From contig CAKMQF010000066.1 of assembly GCA_927911745.1 (NCBI GenBank), positions 1 to 9,736 on the forward strand: 9,736 bases of DNA, read 5' to 3'. Under the pieces are notes generated by a model that saw only the letters and a program-made list of their open reading frames with translations, ran no database searches and was not told the DNA's origin. Origin of the DNA: an uncultured Gemella sp. Its GTDB lineage: Bacteria; Bacillota; Bacilli; Staphylococcales; Gemellaceae. Of the stretch, positions 1-6,663 are shown piece by piece (within the stretch, counting starts at the first letter, position 1; each line of letters opens with the position of its first letter). The position numbers and the translations under genes were made by a program.

Positions 1-97
1 GAAATGATAACGAACGCTTTTATAATACTTATCTTTTTATTCTTATGATGACCTTATTAACCAAATGAAGAAATTATCTATATCGTTCTAATCGACT

Positions 98-177
98 TCC
101 TATGCAGACTTTAGGATGGCTAACTCCTGTTGAGAAAAGGCAAGAGTTACAGAGAAGCTAGTCTTCTCTGTAACTCT
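98..177. other. Structured region with competing hairpins
   Basis: A perfect 15-bp inverted repeat pairs 143-157 with 163-177 around a 5-nt loop (CTAGT). Upstream, TAACTC at 121-126 can instead pair with GAGTTA at 144-149, extended by TTG/CAA after a 3-nt bulge; this excludes the main hairpin. TAACTC recurs at 171-176, so the three segments form a 1:2 versus 2:3 arrangement. A small TCCTA/TAGGA hairpin (98-102 with 112-116) precedes them. No T-run follows directly on the plus strand; the minus-strand flank (TTGCCTTTTCTC) is only moderately T-rich. It could be an upstream terminator, an RNA leader, or the remnant of an element end. I do not recognise a named RNA family. Confidence 0.45.
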
Positions 178-362
178 ATCATATCAGGTATTTATTTTTA
201 ACTTTTTTTGTCTCACATCATTTACAAATGTACATATAGCATCAACTTAGAATATCGAATTTTTTTGAGAATAAAGTATATACTACATAATTTTTAAATT
301 CATTATATTGGAATTTTGTTTTACAGAGTGTTAGTATATAAAATATATGAAAACGCTGCTAC

Positions 363-368
363 GAGGTG
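363..368 (+). promoter_or_regulatory. Ribosome binding site deciding the esterase start
   Basis: GAGGTG lies 4 nt before the ATG at 373. It favours that codon over the in-frame TTG at 316, which has no such site. The peptide from 373 begins with an Asp/Phe/Trp-containing helix typical of AXE1-family N termini. Confidence 0.5.
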
Positions 369-372
369 CCAG

Positions 373-1301
373 ATGAAAGATATTGTAGACTTTAATAATT
401 TTTGGAATAAAAAAATAGAACTTATTGATACTATTCAACCTAAATACATTTTAAATAAAACTTCATTTTCAAAATTTGATAACATTGAATTTTATGATTT
501 AACTTTCACTAGCTATGATAATTCTATTATTATGCAAAGTATATAAAAAATATAAAATATAGAAAACTCTATCCTCAGAAAAATATTCCTGTACTATTTT
601 ATTTCCACGGCTATCCTGCATCAAGTAGAAACTGGCTAGAAAAATCAACATTCGCTTCTCTTGGATATGATGTAGTTGCGATAGACTTTCGGAATCAAGG
701 TGGTAAAAGTAAAGATTCAGGTAGTTCTTCACCCTCAGTTTTTGGCCATCTAACAGTAGGACTTGATGAAAATATAGAAGATATGATTTTTTTATAAAAA
801 ATATTCTAGATAGTCTTTATTTTAGCTAAAATAGTATCATCCTTTGAAGACATTAATGAGAAAGAGATTGTCAGTTTTGGAGCATCCCAAGGAGGCGCAT
901 TTTCGATAATATTTTCAGCACTAAACAAAAATGTAACTAGATGCATTAGTCTCTATCCCTTCCTAGCGAATTTCCAACACATCTATGAAAAAGACAATAG
1001 AATAAATGCTTATGGTGAATTAACGCACCACGGACGTTGGTTTAATACAACCGGCAAAAATACCGAAAAGTTCTTGAATAATCTTTACTACCTTGACACC
1101 ATAAATTTCGCAAAAAATTTAAAATGTTCTGTTTTATTTGGTATAACTAACCTTGATAAAGACTGCCCAAAAGAAACTCAAGAAAAAATATATAATGAGA
1201 TTACTAGTAGAAAAAAATCTTGCATCTACAAAAAGTACTACCATGAAAACATCCCGGACTTTAATGATAAAATAGTTAGCTTTTTGTTAGAAGTTGAATA
1301 G
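373..1301 (+). pseudogene. Acetyl xylan esterase / cephalosporin-C deacetylase family protein, frameshifted
   Basis: AXE1-family alpha/beta hydrolases are soluble, usually cytoplasmic, and remove acetyl groups from sugars or related small esters. Joined across frames, the conserved order is visible: FHGYPASS oxyanion region (about 603-626), DFRNQGGKS (about 684-710), nucleophile motif GASQGG with the Ser codon at 885-887, YPFLANF (954-974), the Asp in LDKDCPKET at 1155-1157, and the His in YYHE at 1242-1244. The whole triad is therefore encoded. The frame is broken in four places: one base missing near 529-531 (stop at 544-546), then one extra base in each of T7 787-793, A6 796-801 and T4 820-823, which together restore the frame. 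Repaired length is about 308 aa, close to the roughly 320 aa usual for the family. The next paralogue starts 9 nt downstream, suggesting one transcript. The real substrate is unknown. As it stands no full product can be made, unless the indels are sequencing errors. Confidence 0.85.
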
Positions 1302-1304
1302 GAG
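1300..1304 (+). promoter_or_regulatory. Ribosome binding site of the second esterase paralogue
   Basis: AGGAG overlaps the stop codon of the upstream esterase and sits 6 nt before the ATG at 1311. This supports the start and points to co-translation within one operon. Confidence 0.65.
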
Positions 1305-1310
1305 TGCATT

Positions 1311-2138
1311 ATGAATTTAGAAAAAAATAGAAAACTAGTATATAAAGAAAATATAATTAATATACCACATCCATTTGTTCAATATAAAAAAATAATTTTT
1401 GAGGGAACAGATGGTTCGCAAATAGAAGTAGACTTAGCTATACCTAAGTCAAACATTAAAGGCGTCATCGTCGACTTCCCTGAGTTCAAAGTGAAAAATA
1501 AAGATTATTGAATTTAACAAAATACAGTATGTTAGACTATGCTTTAACCTCACTACACATTCGAGGGCAAGCAGGTAATAGTGAGAATAACACTCCTTGT
1601 TCTCATTTCCCATTTTTGGATAATTCTTCATCCACACCATATTTTAATCTAGTTTTTCAAGATGCACTAGATACTATAAGTATTATAGAAAAGCTCTTTC
1701 CGAATAAAGAAATTCTAGTGACTGGACTAGGTCAAGGTGCTGCTATTAGTATAGTTTGCGCTAGTTATTACGATTCCGTTAAAGAACTATTCATCGCAGA
1801 CTGTTCACTTTGTGATATTAAAAACACATATATCAGAAATAAAAAAGAATCCTTTTTTCAAAAATATTTATAAGTTTGAAAGTAATTTTTCTGACAAAAT
1901 AGATTATCTATATACGACACTAGATTCAATAGATGTACTAAATTTCAGTAATTCTATAACTCAAAAAGTACATTATGGACTTTCATACTTAGATCCTAAA
2001 ACTCCAATTGAAACGCAGCTAAAACTTTTAGATACTATAAATAAAGTAGAAATTCAACATTATTTATTTTTAGACTATAAGAAAATATTCCAACATCAAT
2101 TTGATGATTTCATACTTGAAGTTCTTTCGAATAAATAG
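1311..2138 (+). pseudogene. Degenerate AXE1-family paralogue, catalytically dead and frameshifted
   Basis: This is a divergent relative of the gene just upstream. Across frames it shows the family layout: a strand-rich N terminus, HIRGQAG (matching D-x-RGQGG), VTGLGQGA at the nucleophile elbow, SIDVLNF, and LDPKTPIET matching the Asp loop. The nucleophile Ser is Gly (codon 1730-1732), the oxyanion HGY is replaced by PEF, and the C-terminal His position reads Lys (DYKKI). The Asp seems kept. Even repaired it should therefore not work as an esterase. Two lesions break it: one T missing at about 1508-1509 (stop at 1509-1511) and one extra base at about 1865-1871 (stop at 1871-1873). Repaired length is about 275 aa, lacking roughly 30 N-terminal residues found in active members. 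It could have been a non-catalytic partner of the upstream esterase; that is inference. A terminator follows immediately. Confidence 0.75.
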
Positions 2139-2139
2139 C

Positions 2140-2175
2140 AAAGGTGAATCACTAGAAATCATGTGATTCACCTTT
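2140..2175. terminator. Bidirectional rho-independent terminator
   Basis: A perfect 13-bp inverted repeat pairs 2140-2152 with 2163-2175 around a 10-nt loop. Its outer A/T ends give a short T-run on both strands (CCTTTAAATT on plus, CCTTTGCTATTTATT on minus). It sits between the stops of two convergent genes (2138 and 2190), where a shared terminator is expected. Confidence 0.8.
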
Positions 2176-2189
2176 AAATTATAATTAGC

Positions 2190-3442
2190 TTAATTTACCT
2201 TTAGTTTCATGTTTTTAACAATTTTCTCAATAGAGTTTACATAAGCTGCTTTTCTCATAGGAATAGCAAATCTTTCTTTCACTTCCCAAATATCATTAAA
2301 TGCTTTTGTCATGACTCTTGCTTGTTTTTCTACAACTTCTTCTTCTGTCCAGTAGTAACCTTGTAAGTTTTGTACCCATTCAAAATAAGATACAGTAACA
2401 CCACCACTGTTCGCAAGAATATCAGGAATTACAACAACTCCTCTTTCTTGTAGAGTTTTATCTCCAGCTAAAGTTACTGGTCCATTAGCACCTTCAGAAA
2501 CAACAGCAGCTCTTATTAAATTAGCTTCTTTTTCATCAATAGCATTCTCTAATGCACAAGGGCACACTACATCTACATCTAAAGCCCAAAACTCATCTAA
2601 AGTTAAGCGTTTTGTGTTTGGTAATGTGTGGAATCTAACTCTATTATCTTTACATTCTTGCAGTTCTGCATATGATAATCCTTCTTCGCGATAAACAGCA
2701 TATTGAACTCCATCATCATCACGCTCAGTTACAGCAACCACAGTAGCACCAAACTTCACAGCTGTATCAACAGTATAACTACCTACGTTACCGAAACCTT
2801 GAACAGCAAATTTCGCACCTTCTGTAGATTTACCTAATTTCTCTAGTGCTAATTTCGCAGCAAGTGCTACACCATATCCAGTCGCTTGAGTTCTACCTAA
2901 AGAACCGCCTAATTCTAATGGTTTCCCAGTTAGTGTTCCTATACCTTGTTCTCCAGTAAGAACATTATACTCATCAATCATCCAAGACATGATTTGTCCA
3001 TTAGTATTAACGTCTGGTGCTGGAACATCTTGTTTCTCTCCTAGATATTTGTATAACCCACGAATATATCCACGCGATAATCTTTCTAATTCACCTTTGA
3101 TAAATCTTTTGGATCTACGATAATACCACCTTTACCTCCACCATATGGTAGATTAGCAACAGCACATTTAAATGTCATCCAAATTGATAGTGCCTTAACT
3201 TCATCAGCTGTTACAAGTGGATGAAATCTTAATCCACCTTTTGTAGGACCGATTGCATCATTATGCTGAGAACGGAATCCTTTGAAGTATTTCACCTCAC
3301 CATTATCCATTCTAACAGGAATAGAAATCTCAATAAATCTTTGCGGATCTTTTAAAGATTCATACACTTCTTCTTTATAACCTAAAACTTCACAAGCACC
3401 TTTAATTTGCTCTCTTGCGTTAACTAATGGATTGTTATTCAT
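2190..3442 (-). pseudogene. gudB: Glutamate dehydrogenase (GudB/RocG type), interrupted by one frameshift
   Basis: Glutamate dehydrogenase interconverts glutamate with 2-oxoglutarate plus ammonium using NAD(P), in the cytoplasm as a hexamer. The 118-residue N-terminal part has the substrate-binding [11 protein letters not shown] (Lys68) and PYGGGKGG with the catalytic Lys104. The C-terminal part keeps APDVNTNGQ, the Rossmann loop QGFGNVG, and SGGVTVSYFEW. Between them the frame slips: the A-run after the Ser codon (T3 at 3096-3098 on the plus strand) has three A where four are needed, giving a premature TAG at 3086-3088. Adding one base restores a continuous 417-aa protein, near the roughly 425 aa of Bacillus GudB/RocG. 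Acidic residues after the second Rossmann strand (TERDDDG) fit NAD preference, weakly. GAGGAG lies 8 nt before the ATG. The gene is otherwise well conserved, so the break is recent or a sequencing error. The symbol is by family only; gdhA or rocG would fit equally. Confidence 0.88.
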
Positions 3443-3467
3443 AACTACATCTCCTCAGAATGTTATT

Positions 3468-3484
3468 TTACATTTGACATGTAA
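3468..3484. promoter_or_regulatory. Inverted repeat in the glutamate dehydrogenase leader
   Basis: TTACAT (3468-3473) and ATGTAA (3479-3484) form 6-bp arms around TTGAC, between the putative promoter and the ribosome binding site. An outer pair, TGTTATTT (3461-3468) and AAATAACA (3507-3514), overlaps the promoter. Either might be a repressor site. In DNA this AT-rich, chance palindromes are common, so support is weak. Confidence 0.25.
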
Positions 3485-3498
3485 TATTGTTTTTATTA

Positions 3499-3528
3499 AT
3501 TATATCAAATAACAATACTGTTTGTAAA
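3499..3528 (-). promoter_or_regulatory. Putative sigma-A promoter of the glutamate dehydrogenase gene
   Basis: Read on the minus strand: TTTACA (-35, at 3528-3523), an 18-bp spacer, and TATAAT (-10, at 3504-3499) preceded by TGA, which makes an extended -10. It lies about 57 nt upstream of the start codon, leaving a leader of roughly 50 nt. Confidence 0.6.
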
Positions 3529-3595
3529 CTTTTATTTTTATGAACTTTTTTAGATTATTATATTTTTTTATGTAAACTTATCAAGTATTTTATAT

Positions 3596-3640
3596 AAATA
3601 AAAAGCTAACTTACAATTAGAATACTAATTATAAGTTAGC
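3596..3640 (-). terminator. Rho-independent terminator downstream of polA
   Basis: A 16-bp stem pairs 3605-3620 with 3625-3640 around a 4-nt AATA loop. The single mismatch is C-A in plus-strand RNA but a permitted U-G pair in minus-strand RNA, and a T-rich tail (CTTTTTATTT) follows on the minus strand. Both point to termination of minus-strand transcription, about 155 nt beyond the polA stop and upstream of the dehydrogenase promoter. Confidence 0.75.
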
Positions 3641-3795
3641 ACAATAAAAATCACCTTTAAAAATCCTCAAGTTATCTATAATATTTTTATAAGTTTTTTA
3701 AGTTGTAATATATTTAATTTTAAAAGAAAACTTCGGTTTTTTATCTGTCTTTTGAAATTAATTTTCAGAATATTAGATTTGTAATATTACATTTT

Positions 3796-6435
3796 TTACT
3801 TAGCATCATACCATGACGCTCCACTACTAGCCTCCGCTTTCAGTTGAACATCTAAATTAGCCGCTTCTTCCATAATTTTAATCATTTCTTTTGTAAACTC
3901 TTCTTCTATATCTTTATTTACATCGAAGATCAATTCATCATGTACTTGTAATAATAATTTTGCATCTACATTTGTTTTTTCTAAATATTCAAATACATTA
4001 ACCATAGCTATTTTTATAATATCCGCAGCAGTTCCTTGAATTGGTGAATTCATCGCAATACGCGCATTTAGATTAGCTACAATTTTATTCTTCGCATTAA
4101 TATCCGGTAATGCTCTTCTTCTATTGAATAAAGTTTCTACATAACCGTGTTCTTTCGCAAAATCTACGATATCAGTCATATACTTATCAACACCTTTGAA
4201 TGTTTCTAAATATTTGTCAATAAATTCTTTCGCACGTTTTCTAGTAATTCCAAGGTTGTTAGATAGACCAAAATCAGAAATCCCATAAACAATACCGAAG
4301 TTAACAGCTTTAGCTTCTCGACGCATTGAAGAAGTCACTTCATCAAGACTAACTCCATTAACATCACTAGCTGTTTTAGTATGAATATCTACATCATGTT
4401 TAAACGCATCTATCATTCCTGCATCCTGTGCGATATGAGCCAATACTCGAAGCTCTATTTGCGAATAGTCAATAGATAAGATTACTCTATCATCAGAAGC
4501 TGGAACGAATGCTTTTCTGATTTTTTTCCCTTCTTCAATTCTCGTTGGTATATTTTGAAGATTTGGATTCACTGATGATAAGCGTCCTGTTTGAGCTAAC
4601 GTTTGCTCATAACGTGTATGAATTTTTCCTTCACGAGTAATATCTTTTACTAACCCTTTTGCATAAGTTGAGTTTAATTTTGTGATAGTTCTATATTCCA
4701 TAATTAATGGAATAATTTCATGACTATGTTGTAGTTGTTCTAGTACCTCTACAGCTGTAGAATAACCAGTTTTTGTTTTCTTAATCGGTGGTAAGCCTAA
4801 ATCTTCAAATAGTACCACTCCTAACTGTTTAGGTGAAGCTATATTAAATTCAGAACCAGCTAAAGTATATATGCTAGCTTCTAATGTTTTAATTCTTTCA
4901 TCAAACTCAGCACTCATTTCTTCAAGTGCTTTTTTACTAACATGTATTCCTTCAAATTCCATATTTGCTAAAACTTTAGCGACTTTAATCTCTATATCTT
5001 TATACAAGTCCGTCATATTCTCTTCAGCAAGTCTTTCTTCCATCAATGGTTTCATCAATACAATACTCTCTGCAATTTCAGTTATATACGGATTAATAAC
5101 TTCTTGAGCTGGTAAAGTTCGTTTTGTCCCTTTACCATATATTTCTTCGTCACTACTTATTATTTTTCCAAGATAGCTAAAGATTATTTTATCAATTTCA
5201 GTTTTTGCATTAACATCAATTAGATATGATACAATTTTCACATCGAAAACTTCTCCATTAATATCTACGCCATTTCTCTTAGCTATAAATAAAATCTTTT
5301 TAAAATCATAAACAGTTTTAGCCAATTTACTTTGAAGGTATTCAACTACAAATTCATTAGTGAAAAATTGTTCTTCACTAAAAATATAAGTAGTTCCTTC
5401 TTTATAGACTACGATTCCAACTACATCTGAATTATGATAATCTTCTGTGTAACACTCAACATGTAAAGTACTGTCGGTAAAATCTATTTTTGTATTTTTA
5501 TCTGCTAAAACAATACTAATTTCCTTTTTAGGAGCAACTGTCTCTTCAGTAGTTACGCCCACCTCTTCAGTAGAAGTTTCTTGAGATAATTTTTTTAAAA
5601 ATGAAACAAATTCAAGTTTTTCAAATAACTCTCTTTTTAGTTCTATATTCTCACTATATGTTAAATCTTCTAACTTATTATCAACTGGAACTTCAGTATA
5701 AATAGTTGCTAGTTTTTTACTTAATAGAGCATCTTCTCGACCTTCTGTTAGTCGTTCTTTTAGTTTTTTACCACTAATATTATCAATATTTTCTAGTACA
5801 TTTTCTACAGTTTTATATTCTGTTAGTAATTTTATGGCAGTCTTTTCACCAACTCCAGCAATACCTGGAATATTATCGCTCTTATCTCCCATAAGACCTT
5901 TCATGTCAACGATTTGTTCAGGAGTTAATCCATATTTTTCAGCAATAAACTCGGGCGTATAATAATCTATATCTGTAACACCACGCTTAGTGTAGTAAAT
6001 TGTTATATTTTCACTAGCTAGTTGAGTTAAGTCTTTATCTCCAGTCACTATTATTACTTCTAAACCTTCTTTTTCAGCGATTTTAGCATAACTCCCAATA
6101 ATATCATCCGCTTCATAATCAAAATGTTCTTCATACTTTATTCCATATGAATCAAGAAGTTCTCTAACATATCCGAATTGTTCTACTAACTCACTAGGAG
6201 TTTTATCCCTAGTACCTTTGTATGCTTCATAACTTTGGTGTCTAAAGGTTTGTTTTCCTTTATCAAAGGCAACTAACGCATACTTTGGATTAGTATCTGC
6301 CAGTATTTTTTCTAGCATTAATGTAAAACCATATACACTATTTGTATATAATCCTTTTTTATTTTTTAAAGCTGGCATAGCGTAAAAAGCACGATAACTC
6401 AAACTATTACCATCTATTAATATTATCTTATCCAT
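3796..6435 (-). CDS. polA: DNA polymerase I
   Basis: DNA polymerase I fills gaps and removes RNA primers in Okazaki-fragment processing and excision repair. This intact 879-aa protein has the usual three parts. The 5'-nuclease domain (about 1-290) has IDGNS with Asp8, YEADD (107-111), TGDKD (131-135) and GDKSDNIPG (183-191) of the helix-3-turn-helix. The middle domain (about 300-470) lacks the first acidic proofreading motif (HVECYTE instead of FDTET), keeping only FD at 397-398, so 3'-5' proofreading should be absent, as in Bacillus-type enzymes. The polymerase domain has motif A DYSQIELR with Asp656, the O-helix Arg705-Lys709-Phe713-Tyr717, and motif C VHDE (831-834) with Asp833. AGGAG lies 6 nt before the ATG. 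Phe713 aligns with E. coli Phe762. Length matches the family. It shows no lesion, unlike its neighbours. Confidence 0.98.
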   Translation of the reverse strand: MDKIILIDGNSLSYRAFYAMPALKNKKGLYTNSVYGFTLMLEKILADTNPKYALVAFDKGKQTFRHQSYEAYKGTRDKTPSELVEQFGYVRELLDSYGIKYEEHFDYEADDIIGSYAKIAEKEGLEVIIVTGDKDLTQLASENITIYYTKRGVTDIDYYTPEFIAEKYGLTPEQIVDMKGLMGDKSDNIPGIAGVGEKTAIKLLTEYKTVENVLENIDNISGKKLKERLTEGREDALLSKKLATIYTEVPVDNKLEDLTYSENIELKRELFEKLEFVSFLKKLSQETSTEEVGVTTEETVAPKKEISIVLADKNTKIDFTDSTLHVECYTEDYHNSDVVGIVVYKEGTTYIFSEEQFFTNEFVVEYLQSKLAKTVYDFKKILFIAKRNGVDINGEVFDVKIVSYLIDVNAKTEIDKIIFSYLGKIISSDEEIYGKGTKRTLPAQEVINPYITEIAESIVLMKPLMEERLAEENMTDLYKDIEIKVAKVLANMEFEGIHVSKKALEEMSAEFDERIKTLEASIYTLAGSEFNIASPKQLGVVLFEDLGLPPIKKTKTGYSTAVEVLEQLQHSHEIIPLIMEYRTITKLNSTYAKGLVKDITREGKIHTRYEQTLAQTGRLSSVNPNLQNIPTRIEEGKKIRKAFVPASDDRVILSIDYSQIELRVLAHIAQDAGMIDAFKHDVDIHTKTASDVNGVSLDEVTSSMRREAKAVNFGIVYGISDFGLSNNLGITRKRAKEFIDKYLETFKGVDKYMTDIVDFAKEHGYVETLFNRRRALPDINAKNKIVANLNARIAMNSPIQGTAADIIKIAMVNVFEYLEKTNVDAKLLLQVHDELIFDVNKDIEEEFTKEMIKIMEEAANLDVQLKAEASSGASWYDAK

Positions 6436-6471
6436 TTTCTTCTCCTAATAATTCTTAAAAAAACTGTAAAT

Positions 6472-6524
6472 GGGAGTAACTCAAAAATCTTATTTTTACA
6501 AAGCGATTTTTTCTAGTCACTCCC
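6472..6524. repeat. Dispersed palindromic repeat, copy A
   Basis: A 53-bp imperfect palindrome begins GGGAGTAACTCAAAAATC and ends with AGTCACTCCC. The outer 10-bp arms have one mismatch, which becomes a G-U pair in minus-strand RNA. Its first 18 bases match copy B (8049-8103) at 17 positions, and its right end is also similar. It lies 37 bases upstream of the polA start, probably within the polA leader. It may be a small non-coding mobile repeat, a terminator of the upstream glycosyltransferase (a T7 run follows on the minus strand at some distance), or both. Confidence 0.65.
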
Positions 6525-6538
6525 GTACAATTTATTTA

Positions 6539-6568
6539 ATATTAAAGCTCAACCGTAAAGCTTATCAA
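6539..6568 (-). promoter_or_regulatory. Possible polA promoter
   Basis: On the minus strand, TTGATA (6568-6563), an 18-bp spacer and TAATAT (6544-6539) resemble a sigma-A promoter. If real, palindrome copy A lies in the polA 5' leader. Hexamer matches this loose are frequent in AT-rich DNA. Confidence 0.3.
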
Positions 6569-6663
6569 TAATCCATTAAAACTTTACATCTACATATTTT
6601 AAATTGATGAATTTGTAATCTTTTGTTTAATCCATCGTTAGCAAATAATCACTAAGTATTATT

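Larger units (their letters stand above)
1..372. other. Left-end stretch without a supported gene
   Basis: No open frame here resembles a protein I recognise. The longest readable tail at the left edge (positions 3-68, +) ends at a TGA and gives a short hydrophobic peptide I cannot assign; it may be the end of an upstream gene or chance. The stretch holds a 15-bp perfect palindrome at 143-177 (separate entry) and then very AT-rich DNA. Several weak promoter-like hexamers lie between 265 and 348 upstream of the esterase pseudogene, for example TTTACA at 320-325, but none has both a good -35 and a good -10 at proper spacing, so I do not call one. A TTG-initiated frame opens at 316, but the ribosome binding site and family similarity point to the ATG at 373. 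Confidence 0.5.
3443..3795. other. Intergenic region between glutamate dehydrogenase and polA
   Basis: These 353 bases hold the dehydrogenase promoter and leader repeat (3461-3528), a long AT-rich tract (3529-3600), the probable polA terminator (3605-3640), and further AT-rich sequence with a weak UUCG-loop hairpin (3727-3740). I see no open frame with a ribosome binding site on either strand. Confidence 0.6.

Noticed and set aside
3..68. Possible 3' end of a transposase or membrane protein at the left edge
   Set aside because: Only 21 residues can be read and they match no motif I know; it is too short to support.
316..372. Extending the first esterase to a TTG at 316
   Set aside because: There is no ribosome binding site there, and the added residues do not look like the family's N terminus; GAGGTG before the ATG at 373 fits better.
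499..732. A minus-strand open frame across the first esterase
   Set aside because: It is antisense to FHGY and RNQGG motifs that clearly read on plus, and has no family resemblance.
2190..3442. A GudB-style 9-bp in-gene duplication as the cause of inactivation
   Set aside because: No short direct tandem repeat is seen around the catalytic region; the lesion is a one-base loss.
3570..3587. A catabolite-repression (cre-like) site, TATGTAAACTTATCA, upstream of glutamate dehydrogenase
   Set aside because: It lacks the central CG and is one base short of the consensus spacing, and it lies upstream of the promoter in very AT-rich DNA.
3727..3740. AAAAC-TTCG-GTTTT hairpin as the polA terminator
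   Set aside because: The stem is only 5 bp and mostly A-T; the 16-bp stem at 3605-3640 with a T-run is far stronger.
4871..5107. A 78-codon open frame on the plus strand inside polA
   Set aside because: It lies wholly antisense to a highly conserved gene, has no clear ribosome binding site, and its peptide resembles no family; it reflects the codon use of the minus-strand gene.
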